NCBI GenBank assembly: GCA_963920525.1
Contig: OY986438.1
Location: forward strand, 136,147,022 to 136,211,021
DNA from: Dichetophora obliterata
Lineage: Eukaryota > Arthropoda > Insecta > Diptera > Sciomyzidae
Length of the DNA stretch: 64,000 nucleotides
Direction: 5' to 3'
Part shown: positions 54,463 through 64,000 of the stretch, piece by piece
Layout: every line of letters begins with the position of its first letter
Position numbering within the stretch: the first letter of the stretch is position 1
The notes under the pieces: model-generated
The model's database searches: none
Told to the model about the DNA's origin: nothing
What the model saw: the letters and a program-made list of their open reading frames with translations, nothing else
Program-made: the position numbers and the translations under genes

Positions 54463-55008
54463 ACTTTAAAATTAAGATTGTGTAACAAGACGTTTCAATT
54501 AGGCTTACGATAAATTAAGTATAGTTACTTATATATGCAGCATAGTGTAGGTAACTTTGACAACAACAAAGTGACCTACATAAATTACCAGCCACAACAA
54601 GACTTACCGTCTAGTAGCCATAAAACAGCCGCCAAACATTCTTTTCATACGCCATACAACAGACGTCTTATATAATTCCTAAGTAGTTTTTCCTGAAAGC
54701 ATATAAATAGGCACGACAAATACAGCTAAGGTAGCATTCCTTTTTAGGTGAGTTCCGTCAGGTCTATCGTCCGGGGAGGGTGGCGAACGGTAATTTTTAA
54801 GTGTAGTTAGTTATTTTTTTTTTATTTTATTATTTATTTTTTGTTTCTTTCGAAAGCCACGTCGCTACCTCGGTTGATCGCAAGGTCTATCACCGTGGCC
54901 GCGACGCAGGCACTCGCTGCTACGCCACTAGAGCGTCGTCTAAAGTAAGATTTTGTTGTCTCTTGAAGCCACGTCACAACCTCGGTTGACCGCTAGGCCT
55001 ATCACCGG

Positions 55009-56358
55009 CAGTGTGACCAGAAGATTTTTGAAAAAATATGCTTTTTGTTAAAAAAAAAATATGCTAAATATTCCATCTTCAATTTTTATATTCCACAAAA
55101 ATATTCCACTTTCAATTTAAATTTCAAAGATATATATCTAAATAAGTCTAAATATGCATATAAAAAAAACACAGAAGCAAGTTTAAAAACATTTATTTAT
55201 TTGATTACTATCGCACTTAAATTTATTTTCTTCTCCTATAAAAAATTATAAACATTGTTATGGTTTTTTGAATTTTAAGTAACGATATTCAATATACAAA
55301 ACTAAAATTCAGGCACATCTTCGAGGTCAAATCTTAAATTGTTGCTTGTATTATTATCATAGAAATTCGCATTTCTAAATTTTTTATTAAGCTATCTGGT
55401 TTTGATAAGCATTTCAACACTTTTTTTGAACATGCAGCCATGTATTTACATTCAAAAAATTATTTAAGAGTTTTTCTTGCATTCTATTTCGAATTTTCGT
55501 TTAAATAAGAAAGATTCATATAACTAAAAATTTTCTCAACCTCAGCATTGCTAAATGGTAAGCTAAGCTAAAAAAACCCAAATTTTGATAAATCTTCAGA
55601 TTCCGAACTTTGATCAATAACTTTTTTTTCTGCTTTATTGTTTTGAATCCACATTTTAAAATAGTTAAAAGAAATGGCTATTGTTAGCAATAATACATAT
55701 TGTATTTTTAAAATCAATTATATTAATTTTTATTAAATAAACTCACAGCGTAGCCTTTAGCTTGCTCCATGCTGAGTAGAAATGCTTGTACAATCAGCTG
55801 ATCTAATACACAACTTGTATATTCTCCACAAGGTTATATTTTGAAAACTGAATTTTGTTTTTGTTATATTAAAAAATTTACTACATATATCAAATTTATA
55901 AAAATACACAATACAAGGGAAAATACAACACATCGTGAATACCCCTAATGTTTTCTCAAGTAAATTACTTACTGCTGCAACATAATCCATAAAAAAATCT
56001 ACCCAAACAAACATATAAGCAAATTTATTTCACTTTTTAAGCTGCGTGAAGTTATTACATGAATTTACAAGGTGGTTCAGAGATAAACAAAAAAAATGCC
56101 GATAGCAAAAAAAAACCCATTTAGTAACCAAATAGACATTTTTTTATTGCAATTTTTGTAAATTTTGAAAAATATAATCATACGAAAAATATTCCACTTT
56201 TTATGCTGCATATTTTTATAAAAATTTACACGGGGTAGGGACGTGGCTTCATGAAACAACAAAATCTTATTATAGTCGACGCTTTTTTTTATAAAAATAT
56301 GCTTCCCGAAGCTAAAATATGCCAAAGTGGAATATAATATTCCACTCTGGTCACACTG
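55009..56358 (-). mobile_element. hAT element, non-autonomous (1350 bp)
   Basis: TIRs are CAGTGTGACCAGA and TCTGGTCACACTG. The duplication ATCACCGG is exact (55001-55008 and 56359-56366). The interior keeps a scrap of transposase at 55340-55600 on the minus strand. Bases 56231-56283 are a perfect inverted copy of satellite sequence lying outside the element at 56393-56445. Confidence 0.92.
55340..55600 (-). pseudogene. hAT transposase C-terminal dimerisation domain, fragment
   Basis: The minus frame reads LSLPFSNAEVEKIFSYMNLS at about 55570-55510, the conserved hAT dimerisation motif (LP-SNA-VER-FS-MN). Stops follow within YLNENSK and beyond, and a stop precedes LSLPF. It is the only coding trace in this element and fixes its superfamily independently of the TIRs. 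Confidence 0.8.
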
Positions 56359-56554
56359 ATCACCGGGGCTGCAATCGCTGCCACGCCACTAGAGCGTCGA
56401 CTATAATAAGATTTTGTTGTTTCATGAAGCCACGTCCCTACCCCGGTTGACCGCAAGGCTTATCACCGGGACTGTGACGCAGGCACTCTCTGCTACGCCA
56501 CCACCGTCTGCAGTTGACCTATCTACTCTTTTATGTCGTATTAGAACTAACGAA

Positions 56555-56830
56555 GCATTCCTTCTTAGCGATTGCCAACCAATTACCGAAGCGATGACCA
56601 ACGGACTACCAATTACCGAAGCAATTATTTACTGATTACCGAAGCGATTACCAACCGATTACCGATTACTGATTACCAAAGTGATTACCAACTGATTACC
56701 GATTACCGAAGCGATTACCAACTGATTACCGGCTTCTAAAGCAATTGCCAACTGATGACCAAGCCAAGTGCTAAAGCGATTGACAACTGATTACTAAGCC
56801 CACTAGCGACTACCAGAAGCTGCATAATTA
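56555..56830. repeat. Short tandem array based on ACCGATTACC
   Basis: ATTACCGAAGCGATTACCAA and shorter ACTGATTACC(A/G)A variants repeat ten or more times. The reverse complement (GGTAATCGG) is the core of the array at 19435-19800. Both arrays adjoin other GC-rich satellite units, so they may derive from one composite repeat family. Confidence 0.8.
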
Positions 56831-56999
56831 AGAGTTTATAATAAGGATAACGTATTCAATCAAGTAACTTTGTGAATTACTGAAAACCCTGCGTCTTTTA
56901 TTTTCAAAACAATTTGTGAGAGTTAGTGGACCTTTTCACAGGACCCTAGAGCCGCTGAGTTTTGCCTCCGCCTCTGATAAAACCACGTCACAGATTGTG

Positions 57000-57245
57000 T
57001 AAACTTATTGCAATTTTTTCAGAAGTTTTAAATTTTTCCCTTCAAATAGACGAATTAGCCTTTTCAATGATACCCTTTTTACGAAAATCGCATTTAAATT
57101 GCCTGAACTACGTTGTCTCAAAAAATACCCTATTTAGGCTGCGAAAATTGATTCTAAAAATTTATAACGTCGGATTCTAAGAAAACAATTTAAGCTAAAC
57201 AGGAAATGGTAAGTGCAATAGATGTTATACTTCATTGTGAAATGG
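57000..57245. repeat. Diverged dispersed repeat, partner of 665-910
   Basis: Loose similarity in the same orientation to 665-910, through TTACGAAAATCGCATTTAAA, CTACGTTGTCTC and TTCATTGTGAAATG. The class is unknown. Confidence 0.45.
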
Positions 57246-57324
57246 GCAAAATATGATATTTGTACAGCTTGAGTAGGGCTGAGGCAGCTAGATAGCATAC
57301 TCAACTTTTATTGAGTGATCTCAA

Positions 57325-57495
57325 GTTTTATTAATACGAAATAAACAAAAACTGAGTGAACACTCAACGTCAAATTTTAACATGAGTAGAGGGAGTTTAG
57401 TTATTTTTATTAATATGTTTTTTTCATACCGATCAGAGTAAAAGCGAGTGGTGTTGAGGTCACTCCACTCCACTCGCTTTATTAATACGACACAA
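57325..57495. repeat. TIR-like pair around CGTATTAATAAA
   Basis: TTTTATTAATACGAAATAAA followed by ACTGAGTGAACACTC (57325-57370) and CACTCGCTTTATTAATACG (57470-57490) share the CGTATTAATAAA..GAGTG core with 53993. This may be the far end of the element starting at 53993, or a short MITE. Confidence 0.4.
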
Positions 57496-57499
57496 TATG

Positions 57500-58510
57500 T
57501 CAGCGATAAATAGCAATTTGAAAATCAAAAGTTTTTATTGTTTTTAAAAGTTAAAATGCGAGAGACGATACTGCAATATTGCGAAATTCGGTTGCGATGC
57601 CTAAAGCTTCAATAACAGCATGCTGTTGCTCTTGATAAGTATTTATTGAATTCATGTTTTGCAACCCATCTAGGTGTATAGAACAATTTATCAATATTAT
57701 TTTTAAGGTCCCAAAAATCGCTTCGAATACAGCTTATATAGCATGAGTTTGAAATAGACAGGTTTAGTGAATGAGACTCAGTTTCTTTCTGGACCATAAG
57801 GGGGGCGGTTAACCCCTAAAACCTCCTTGATACATACATCTGTGTTTTGCATCTGTTTGTATGAAAATATTTACATTCTCTATTTAATTCGTATGCAGCT
57901 TCCTGCACATTGGAAGGCACGCGAATGTTTTTGTCAGACTTTATGGATATTATTTCTTTTTGTTTTCATTTTTATTGTGGATTTGTATTTATACACAAAT
58001 GGCTTGCTATGACAGAAACTTAATTGTTTTTCTTTTGTATTTGTTTCATGGCACTTGACATGTGGGTTTAGATACCACCCTAGCGTCATTAGCAAGTACA
58101 AACAAGTTATGTGGTGTCGCATGTCAGAGGTTCTTTGCTGGGGGGGGGGGGGTATATTTTTTGATGAAAACGGCTTTAGGCAGTATTTTAGTGTATAATA
58201 GAATTTTGACGGTCGATAAAAAAAACCAATTAATATTTTAAATAACCATTTTTTTATAACTTATTTATTTATATTTTAAGACTTTACAAAATTGAAAATT
58301 AACATAATTTTTAACGAAGTGTAAATATTTATTATTTATTATAAATTTATTGTATTAATCGTTTTTCAATGTTTAATGTTTTATATGTGCTTAATTCAGT
58401 ATTATATGTAATCGCGTTTAAAAATTGTTTAATGTAACGTTTCAAAAAATTATTTATGTAAGATAAACTTTAATGTGAAAAATTGTAAGTTTTCTAATGT
58501 ATACAAGTTT
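57500..58510. other. Gene-free stretch with a poly-G tract
   Basis: No gene is supported. A run of 13 G occurs at 58140-58152, rare in such AT-rich DNA and possibly an assembly or sequencing weak point. Confidence 0.5.
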
Positions 58511-58524
58511 ACTCCAACAGTTTT

Positions 58525-58565
58525 CCCTGAGGATGACTTCCGATGGAAGTCGAAATATTGGAAAA
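58525..58565 (+). other. Hammerhead-like hairpin motif
   Basis: CCCTGAGGATGACTTCCGAT continues as GGAAGTCGAAATATTGG. A GACTTCC/GGAAGTC stem is flanked by CTGAGGA and GAAA, and an outer CCAA/TTGG pairs around it. This resembles the CUGANGA-stem II-GAAA core of hammerhead ribozymes reported from Penelope-like elements, but one core base differs (G for U) and stem III is not evident. It may be a decayed Penelope-like 3' region. Confidence 0.3.
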
Positions 58566-58719
58566 ACAATAAATTAATAAAAACAACATTAAAAGTTTTT
58601 AATTATTTATTTATAAATAAGACCTTGAGCCCGATAACTTTAATAAATAGTTAATAGTTTTAGTTTAACAAAGTTGCTATGATATTTATTATTTTTTATT
58701 CATAATTATAATTATTACA

Positions 58720-59361
58720 CAGTACAACAGTGGTTGGTACACATGAGAAATGTTAACAGAATATGAAAAAAGGCTTAAAATAAAGAAATACGTGTCTCGG
58801 CGTTTTGCTGTAGCACGTCAGAATTTTGAGAAAATCGATTTTTAAGTTTCGAATGACCTTGGAGGTTCACTTGTAATGTAATACTATCATAAAAATTTCT
58901 ATACAAACAGAATGGGTGAACCGATTTTAATGCTTGAGCCAGTTTTGAAAAGAGAATTAAATTTGGATTTTTTTTTTATTAAAAAAATAATTTTTTCTCC
59001 GCTAGACGGCTCTTTAATTTTCATGTAAAGTTAAAAAATAACCAAAAATGTACGAAATTCATTAAAAATACAATGTTGTTAATTTGAAATCCAATAACTA
59101 ATAGTTAAGATTTCATATTAATTTTTGTATTTTACATTACATTTACATTACATAACATTACATTACATTTTTGGTTATTTTATAATTTACATGAAAATTA
59201 AAGCGCCATCTAGAAGAGAAAAAATTTTTTTTGTAATAAAAAAATCCAATTTTAATTTCCTATTTCTATTTCTATTTTCTATTCCTATTCTATTTTCATA
59301 TTCTGTTAACATTTTTCATGTGTACTCAAAAAATTTTGATTTTGTCGTACTGTGTTATTAA
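58720..59361. mobile_element. Foldback element with ~200-bp arms
   Basis: The left arm blocks ACACAGTAC, ATGTTAACAGAATATGAAAA, AAATTTGGATTTTTT, TTTTCATGTAAA and TAACCAAAAATGTA recur inverted at 59160-59361. Flanking ATTATT/ATTAAC sequence fits insertion into one unit of the ~0.7-kb tandem repeat that follows. The left arm carries ~190 extra bases (58765-58950), a later insertion or a loss from the right arm. An ACATT microsatellite lies at the centre (59130-59165). Confidence 0.75.
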
Positions 59362-59402
59362 CTATTTTGTTAATAATTTGTTTTTATTGTTAATAAGTTA
59401 TA

Positions 59403-60321
59403 AAGGGTCCGCCATATAACTTTTTTTTTCAACTAGTGCTTATTTCGTGAATGGTAACACTTAGCTCATGTCTGATTTGACACATAATTAGTTTTATCCT
59501 TCCGCTGAACGAATATGGTTGTGTATACGCTTGAACAACGCTGGGAAATATTGGGACATTACTTTGATGCAGAAGATGCCATTTTTCCCAAAAAAAATCA
59601 TCTTTTCAGATGAAGCTCATTTTGATCTTGGCGGGTATGTAAACAAGCAAAATTGTCGCATTTGGGGCACAGAAAACCCGCACGCATACATTGAAAAGCC
59701 GCTGCATCCAAAAAGAGTCACTGTTTCGTGCGGATTTTGGTCCAGAGGCATAATTGGGCCATTTTTCTTCGAAAATGAGCAAGGAGTGGCCGTTACAGTC
59801 AATGGCGATCGTTATCGGGCCATGTTGAACGAATTTTTGTTCACAAAAATTGAAGAGGAGGATATTGGCAACATTTGGTTTCAACAGGACGGCGCTATGT
59901 GCCACACAGCCGAAGCTACACTCGATGTTTTGCGCCCTGTTTTTGAAGATCGCATTATCAGCCGCAGAGCTGATGTCGTTTGGCCACCTCGGAGCTGCGA
60001 TTTGACACCGTTGGACTATTATTTGTGGGGTGCCCTCAAAGATAAGTGTTACGCCGACAAGCCAGAGACAATTGACGCTTTAAAGGACAATATTCGTGAA
60101 GCCATTGGTGAAATACAGCTGCACACAATCGATAATGTGCTTAAAAATTGGACCGATCGTGTAGGCTACTGCATGGCCAGCCGAGGCAGCCATTTGAATG
60201 AAATTATTTTCCATTAATAACCGGAAGGATTGTACTTTTAAACAAAAAAATAAATGAAAGAAAATATTCAGTAGTTTTTTTTATAGAATTTTCAAAAAAA
60301 ATTGTTATTTGGCGGACCTTG
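59403..60321 (+). mobile_element. DD41D mariner-like element, internally deleted (919 bp)
   Basis: The ends are AAGGGTCCGCCATATAAC and, reversed, CAAGGTCCGCCAAATAAC. TA flanks both sides (59401-59402, 60322-60323). The transposase has DD41D spacing, as in the rosa-type group of mariner relatives. The element sits in one unit of the ~0.7-kb repeat, whose other copies read GAGATACGTAGG uninterrupted at this site. Confidence 0.88.
59515..60217 (+). pseudogene. DD41D transposase with N-terminal deletion
   Basis: The true N-terminus is probably MVVYTLEQRWEILGHYFDAE at 59515. Its frame then breaks at an A-run near 59590, and most of the helix-turn-helix region is missing. The catalytic part is open to 60217. 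It shows KIIFSDEAHFDLGGYVNKQN (first Asp), IWFQQDGAMCHTAEAT (second Asp) and VWPPRSCDLTPLDYYLWG (third Asp), with 41 residues between the last two. NWTDRVGYCMASRGSHLNEI closes the protein. The 232-codon frame from 59519 uses an out-of-register start. The catalytic triad is intact, but without a DNA-binding domain the product is unlikely to transpose. Confidence 0.88.
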
Positions 60322-60322
60322 T

Positions 60323-61835
60323 ACGTTGGTTTGCCTACCATGATTTTTTGACATATGTTATATGTACACGCCAGATATTTTATTGGTGTCATTGGCTCAC
60401 TTTTTTTTTTTAAACGTCATGTATATGCAATTGTGTACATTTAAAGTTGTTGTTCTTTTATTCTATCGATCCACAAAATTTTTTAATATCATAAAATAAT
60501 TAGATTTTAATAAGTTTTAATTTTTTGTCACATCAGACTTTTCTGTGGAAATGCCTTCAATATCGAAAAATGAATCTTCTACACTAGGCTTAGAATCGAA
60601 ATTAATAAATAAGTAATTACAATTATTTGACTTAATTTTTTAGTTTTTGATTCAATTATTTTTTTTAATTGAAATTTTTTTATTAATTTTTTTTTTATTT
60701 TTTTTTTTATTTTTTTAATTTTTTTTATTTTTTTTTTTATATTTTTATTTTTTTATTTTTTTTTTAATTTTTTTTATTTTTTTTTATTTTTTTTTATTTT
60801 TTTTATTTTTTTTTATTTTTTTTTATTTGTTTTATTTTATTATTTTATTATTTTTTTATTTTTTTATTTTTTTTTATTTTTTATTTCTTTGATTTTTTAT
60901 CAATTTTTTACAATTTCTTATTTATTAATAAATTTACTATTACTAATTTCCTTTTATATTTATTTTTTATTCATAATTATAATTATTATTAACTATTTTG
61001 TTAACAATTTGTTTTTATTGTTAATTAAGAGATACGTAGGTTTGCCCACCATGATTTTTTGACATACATTGTGTGTATACGCCAGATATTGTATTGGTGT
61101 CTTGGGCTCACATTTTTGTTTTTTTGCTTAAGCGTCATGTATATGCGATTGTACATTTGAAGTTTTTGTTCTTTTATTCTATCGATCCACAAAATTTTTT
61201 AATAATATCATAAAATAATTAGATTTTAATAAGTTTTCATTTTTTGTCACGGTAGACTTTTCTGTGGAAATACCTTCAATATAAACAATCGAAAAATGAA
61301 TTTTCTAGACTAGAATACTGCCTTAAGGCTTAGAATAGATATGAATAAATAAATAGTAATTAGAATTATTTGATTGAATTTTTTACTTTTTGATTCAATT
61401 ATTTTTTTAATTAAACTTTTTAAATTTTTTAAATTTTTTTATTTTTAAATTTGTTTATTTTTAAATTTTTTTATTTTTAAATTTTTTATTTTTTAGTTGT
61501 TTTATCTTTTTTATTTTTTTTTCTATTTATTTTGTATTTTTTTTCATTTTTTCTATCTATTTCATTTAAAATTTACGATTTTTATGTATTAGTAAATTTA
61601 GTATTAATAATTTGCTATTATATTTATAATTTTTTACTCATAATTATATTTTTTATTAACTATTTTGTTAATAATTTGTTTTTATTGTTAATCAAGAGAT
61701 ACGTAGGTTTGCCCACCATTATTTTTTGACATATATTATGTGTATACGCCAGATATTTTATTGGTGTCATGGGCTCACATTTTTTTTTTTTCAAACGTCA
61801 TGTATATGCGATTGTACATTTAAAGTTGTTGTTTG
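60323..61835. repeat. ~0.7-kb tandem repeat with T-rich spacers
   Basis: The block with TTTGCCCACCATGATTTTTT, TGTATACGCCAGATATT, ATTGGTGTC(A/T)TGGGCTCAC and CGTCATGTATATGCGATTG recurs at ~60341, ~61052 and ~61720, a spacing of 711 and 668 bases. Following blocks (CTATCGATCCACAAAATTTT, TAGACTTTTCTGTGGAAAT) repeat twice. Long TTTTTATTTT tracts (60655-60930 and 61385-61570) lie between. A TTTATTCATAATTATAATTA lead-in at 58690, 60965 and 61630 shows that the foldback and DD41D insertions lie inside the first unit. Confidence 0.8.
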
Positions 61836-62105
61836 GAAATTGGATAAAAATAATAAAAAATTTTTTTTTAAAAATAAACTTAAACCTGAATTCTTACTGC
61901 AATTGTTCTTTATGACTTATACTTTTTTCAATTCATTACATTAATTTATTACAGGTTCAGTTTTGTAAAAAAAAAACAACATAAGTATTCATAAACAATA
62001 AAAATCCTTAATTTTTACTTTAATTCGGTAGCTGTTTATATACATTTTGAGATGAGCCGCCACAAAACGGACCACTTTTAATCAAGTTAATTAATAATTT
62101 TTTAA
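61836..62105. other. AT-rich stretch before the RTE copy
   Basis: Nothing was recognised. Homology to the RTE begins abruptly at ~62108 (AACCCTTAATTGGG), so this is presumably target DNA. Confidence 0.5.
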
Positions 62106-64000
62106 TTAACCCTTAATTGGGAAGGTGCATCTATCCAACTGACTGATGTCTTGGAAAGATACAAAGCTGATATCACTGCTATCCAAGAAATGCGATGGAA
62201 GGGACAGGGTTGCATTCGGCATGCACCCTGTGATATCTACTACAGCGGCCATGCGGAGAAGCACGAGTTTGGATGCGGATTTGTAGTTGGCAAGAGACTA
62301 CGGCCCCACGTCCTGCGATTCACACCTGTGAACGAACGACTTGCCATAATCCGCATCAAGGTTAGATTCTTCAATATAAGCCTAATATGTGCGCACGCTC
62401 CGACAGAAGACAAGGACGATGAGATCAAGGAAATTTTCTATGAGCGCCTTGAAAATGCTTACGAGCGCTGCCCCCGCCACGACGTAAAAATCGTGCTTGG
62501 TGACTTCAACGCTAAGGTGGGCAAGGAAAATATTTTTGGTCCAACAGTCGGAAAGTTCAGCCTCCACGACAACACCTCCGATAACGGAATGAGGCTGATT
62601 GACTTCGCCGCAGCACGAAACATGGTCGTAAGTAGTACTAGATTCAAGCATCTCAATATTCATAAAGCCACCTGGATGTCCCCTGATCAAAAAACAAAAA
62701 ATCAAATTGATCACGTTTTGATCGACGGAAGGCACTCTTCCAGTGTATTGGATGTACGCACGATCCGTGGTGCAAACATTGACTCGGATCACTATCTTGT
62801 TGCAGCCAAGATCCGTACACGTCTGTGCGCAGCTAAAAATACACGCAACCCTACACAGAGAAAGCTAGACGTCGACAAGCTGCAATCGAAACAGACAGCC
62901 GATGCTTTCGCCACTCGACTCTCACTCCTGCTTCAAAGCACTCCTCCAATCGATGATATATGCGCGCAGTGGACACACATTTCCAACTCCATGCGTGCGG
63001 CTGCTGAAGAGGTGATTGGCTACCAACGCCCTCGCCGAAACCAGTGGTACGACCAGGAGTGTCGCGACGCCACTGCAGAGAAAGACGCCGCCTACAAAGC
63101 CACCCTGCAGTCGGTTGTAACGCGCGCTGCTAAGGAGCGATACAAAGAAAAGAGGAGGGAAGAGAGACATATTTTCAGGCGGAAAAAAAGAGAGGCAGAA
63201 AAGCGCGAGCAGGAGAAGATTGAGATGTATGGTGACAGGAATGAGGCCCGAAAATTTTTCGAAAAAATAAGACGCCTTGCCGATGGTTTTAAAACCGGGG
63301 CCTCTTCCTGCAAGGATGAAAACGGGAATCTAGTGACAGATGTCCAGAGTACACTGACGTTATGGAGGGAACACTTCTCTAAGCTTCTAAATGGCGACGC
63401 TGACAACAATCCCGCCAATAGAGATGATATTCCGGAAACCCCAATTGCGGATGACAGCGTCGAGGTTTCGCTGCCCGACTATGATGAAGTTCTGACAGCT
63501 ATAGCTCGGCTTAAAAATAACAAAGCCGCGGGAGCTGATGGCTTACCTGCTGAGCTGTTTAAGAACGGAGGCGAAGCTCTACTTAAATGCATTCACGAGC
63601 TTCTATGCAGAATATGGTCGGAAGAATGCATTCCGAACGATTGGAATCTCAGTGTGCTCTGCCCAATCCACAAGAAAGGCGATCCCACTATCTGTGCCAA
63701 TTACCGTGGGATAAGCCTTCTTAATATCGCATATAAGGTCCTGTCGAGCGTTTTATGTGAAAGATTGAAGCCCATTGTAAACGAACTGATCGGACCTTAT
63801 CAGTGTGGCTTCAGACCTGGAAAGTCCACCATCGACCAGATTTTCACGCTACGACAAATCTTGGAGAAGACTCAAGAAAAACAAGTCGACACCCACCATC
63901 TTTTTGTTGACTACAAAGCCGCCTTCGACAGCCCAATAAGGAAGCACCTGTACTCCACCATGTCTGAATTTGGTATTCCTGCAAAACTAATACGACTTTG
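62106..64000 (+). CDS. RTE-clade ORF2: endonuclease and start of reverse transcriptase
   Basis: One frame stays open from 62106 to the window end (631 codons), and the 3' half lies outside. The protein would nick target DNA and copy its own RNA there. Residues ~1-230 form an apurinic-type endonuclease: DITAIQEMRW (catalytic Glu), KIVLGDFNAKVG, KATWMSPDQKTKNQIDHVLI and IDSDHYLVAAKI. A charged linker follows (RPRRNQWYDQECRDATAEKD, then KKREAEKREQEK). RT blocks start with KAAGADGLPAELFKNGG, then LSVLCPIHKKGDPTICANYR, YQCGFRPGKSTIDQIF and HHLFVDYKAAFDS (motif A, first catalytic Asp). No stop or frameshift appears. Homology to the 35-kb copy starts at ~62108 just inside the N-terminus, so the copy is 5'-truncated and lacks its own start and UTR. 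Its base composition is clearly more GC-rich than its surroundings. Confidence 0.88.

Larger units (their letters stand above)
54856..56505. repeat. ~111-bp tandem repeat, three units, split by a hAT
   Basis: Units begin GCCACGTC at 54856, 54966 and 56429, and contain CCTCGGTTGACCGC, GGTCTATCACCG, GACGCAGGCACTC, TACGCCACTAGAGCGTCG and AAGATTTTGTTGTCT. The second unit is interrupted at ATCACCGG by the hAT at 55009-56358. These units are far more GC-rich than their surroundings. Confidence 0.85.

Noticed and set aside
60655..60930. Long T-rich tract, considered as a poly(A) tail of a minus-strand retroelement
   Set aside because: It is an interrupted TTTTTATTTT microsatellite repeated between tandem units, not a single tail next to coding sequence.
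62240..63418. Several minus-strand ORFs across the RTE copy
   Set aside because: All are antisense shadows of the long plus-strand ORF2 frame.

Overview
The window is AT-rich, intron-bearing eukaryotic DNA dominated by dead or non-autonomous transposable elements. Insect-type mariner/Tc1, hAT, piggyBac, P, Helitron, RTE and Jockey remnants all occur, with spliced introns of about 60-70 bp. Together these suggest an insect, most likely a higher fly (Diptera), but the species cannot be fixed from sequence alone. I see no CRISPR array, no prokaryotic operon and no functional tRNA or rRNA gene. Host-gene content is minimal. There is one convincing orphan coding exon (29238-29360, minus), one small intact zinc-cluster ORF (18726-19214, minus) whose family is itself repetitive in arthropods, and a 44-codon spliced ORF (54257-54462, plus) that may belong to a transposon.

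Layout. 1-8.8 kb: a foldback element, a hAT transposase scrap, a Tc1-like pseudogene with an intron, a five-copy 178-bp tandem array and a hAT MITE. 8.8-11.6 kb: a piggyBac-like transposase lacking its catalytic middle, next to inverted arrays of ~57-bp repeats, and a MITE with 33-bp perfect TIRs. 13-22 kb: a ~540-bp repeat in inverted orientation at both ends (13145-13705 and 21309-21845) encloses a Helitron-like element, TIR elements, a truncated hAT, tRNA-like pieces, the zinc-cluster gene and three satellite-like arrays. 22.9-28.3 kb: a Helitron 3' end, a piggyBac deletion derivative with TTAA target sites, and a foldback element whose left arm is split by a maT-type (DD37D) mariner. 29.9-37.6 kb: an RTE-clade retrotransposon (minus) broken by a Jockey-like element, which is itself broken by a Tc1 element, and by two hAT MITEs lying 16 bp apart. 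40-45 kb: a Helitron-like element, a P-superfamily element with THAP remnants, and a hAT MITE. 45.4-51.5 kb: a candidate 6-kb TIR element holding several nested elements, including a long-TIR Tc1. 53.6-61.8 kb: Harbinger-like MITEs, a satellite with a hAT insertion, a foldback element, a DD41D mariner and a ~0.7-kb tandem repeat. 62.1-64 kb: an open, largely intact RTE ORF (endonuclease plus start of the reverse transcriptase) running off the window.

The elements do not form a pathway. Their interest lies in the order of insertions, readable from exact target-site duplications, and in a few structures that simple insertion does not explain. The clearest is a 53-bp perfect inverted copy of flanking satellite inside a hAT element. 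All coordinates were read by eye; element ends with a target-site duplication are precise, the others are approximate.
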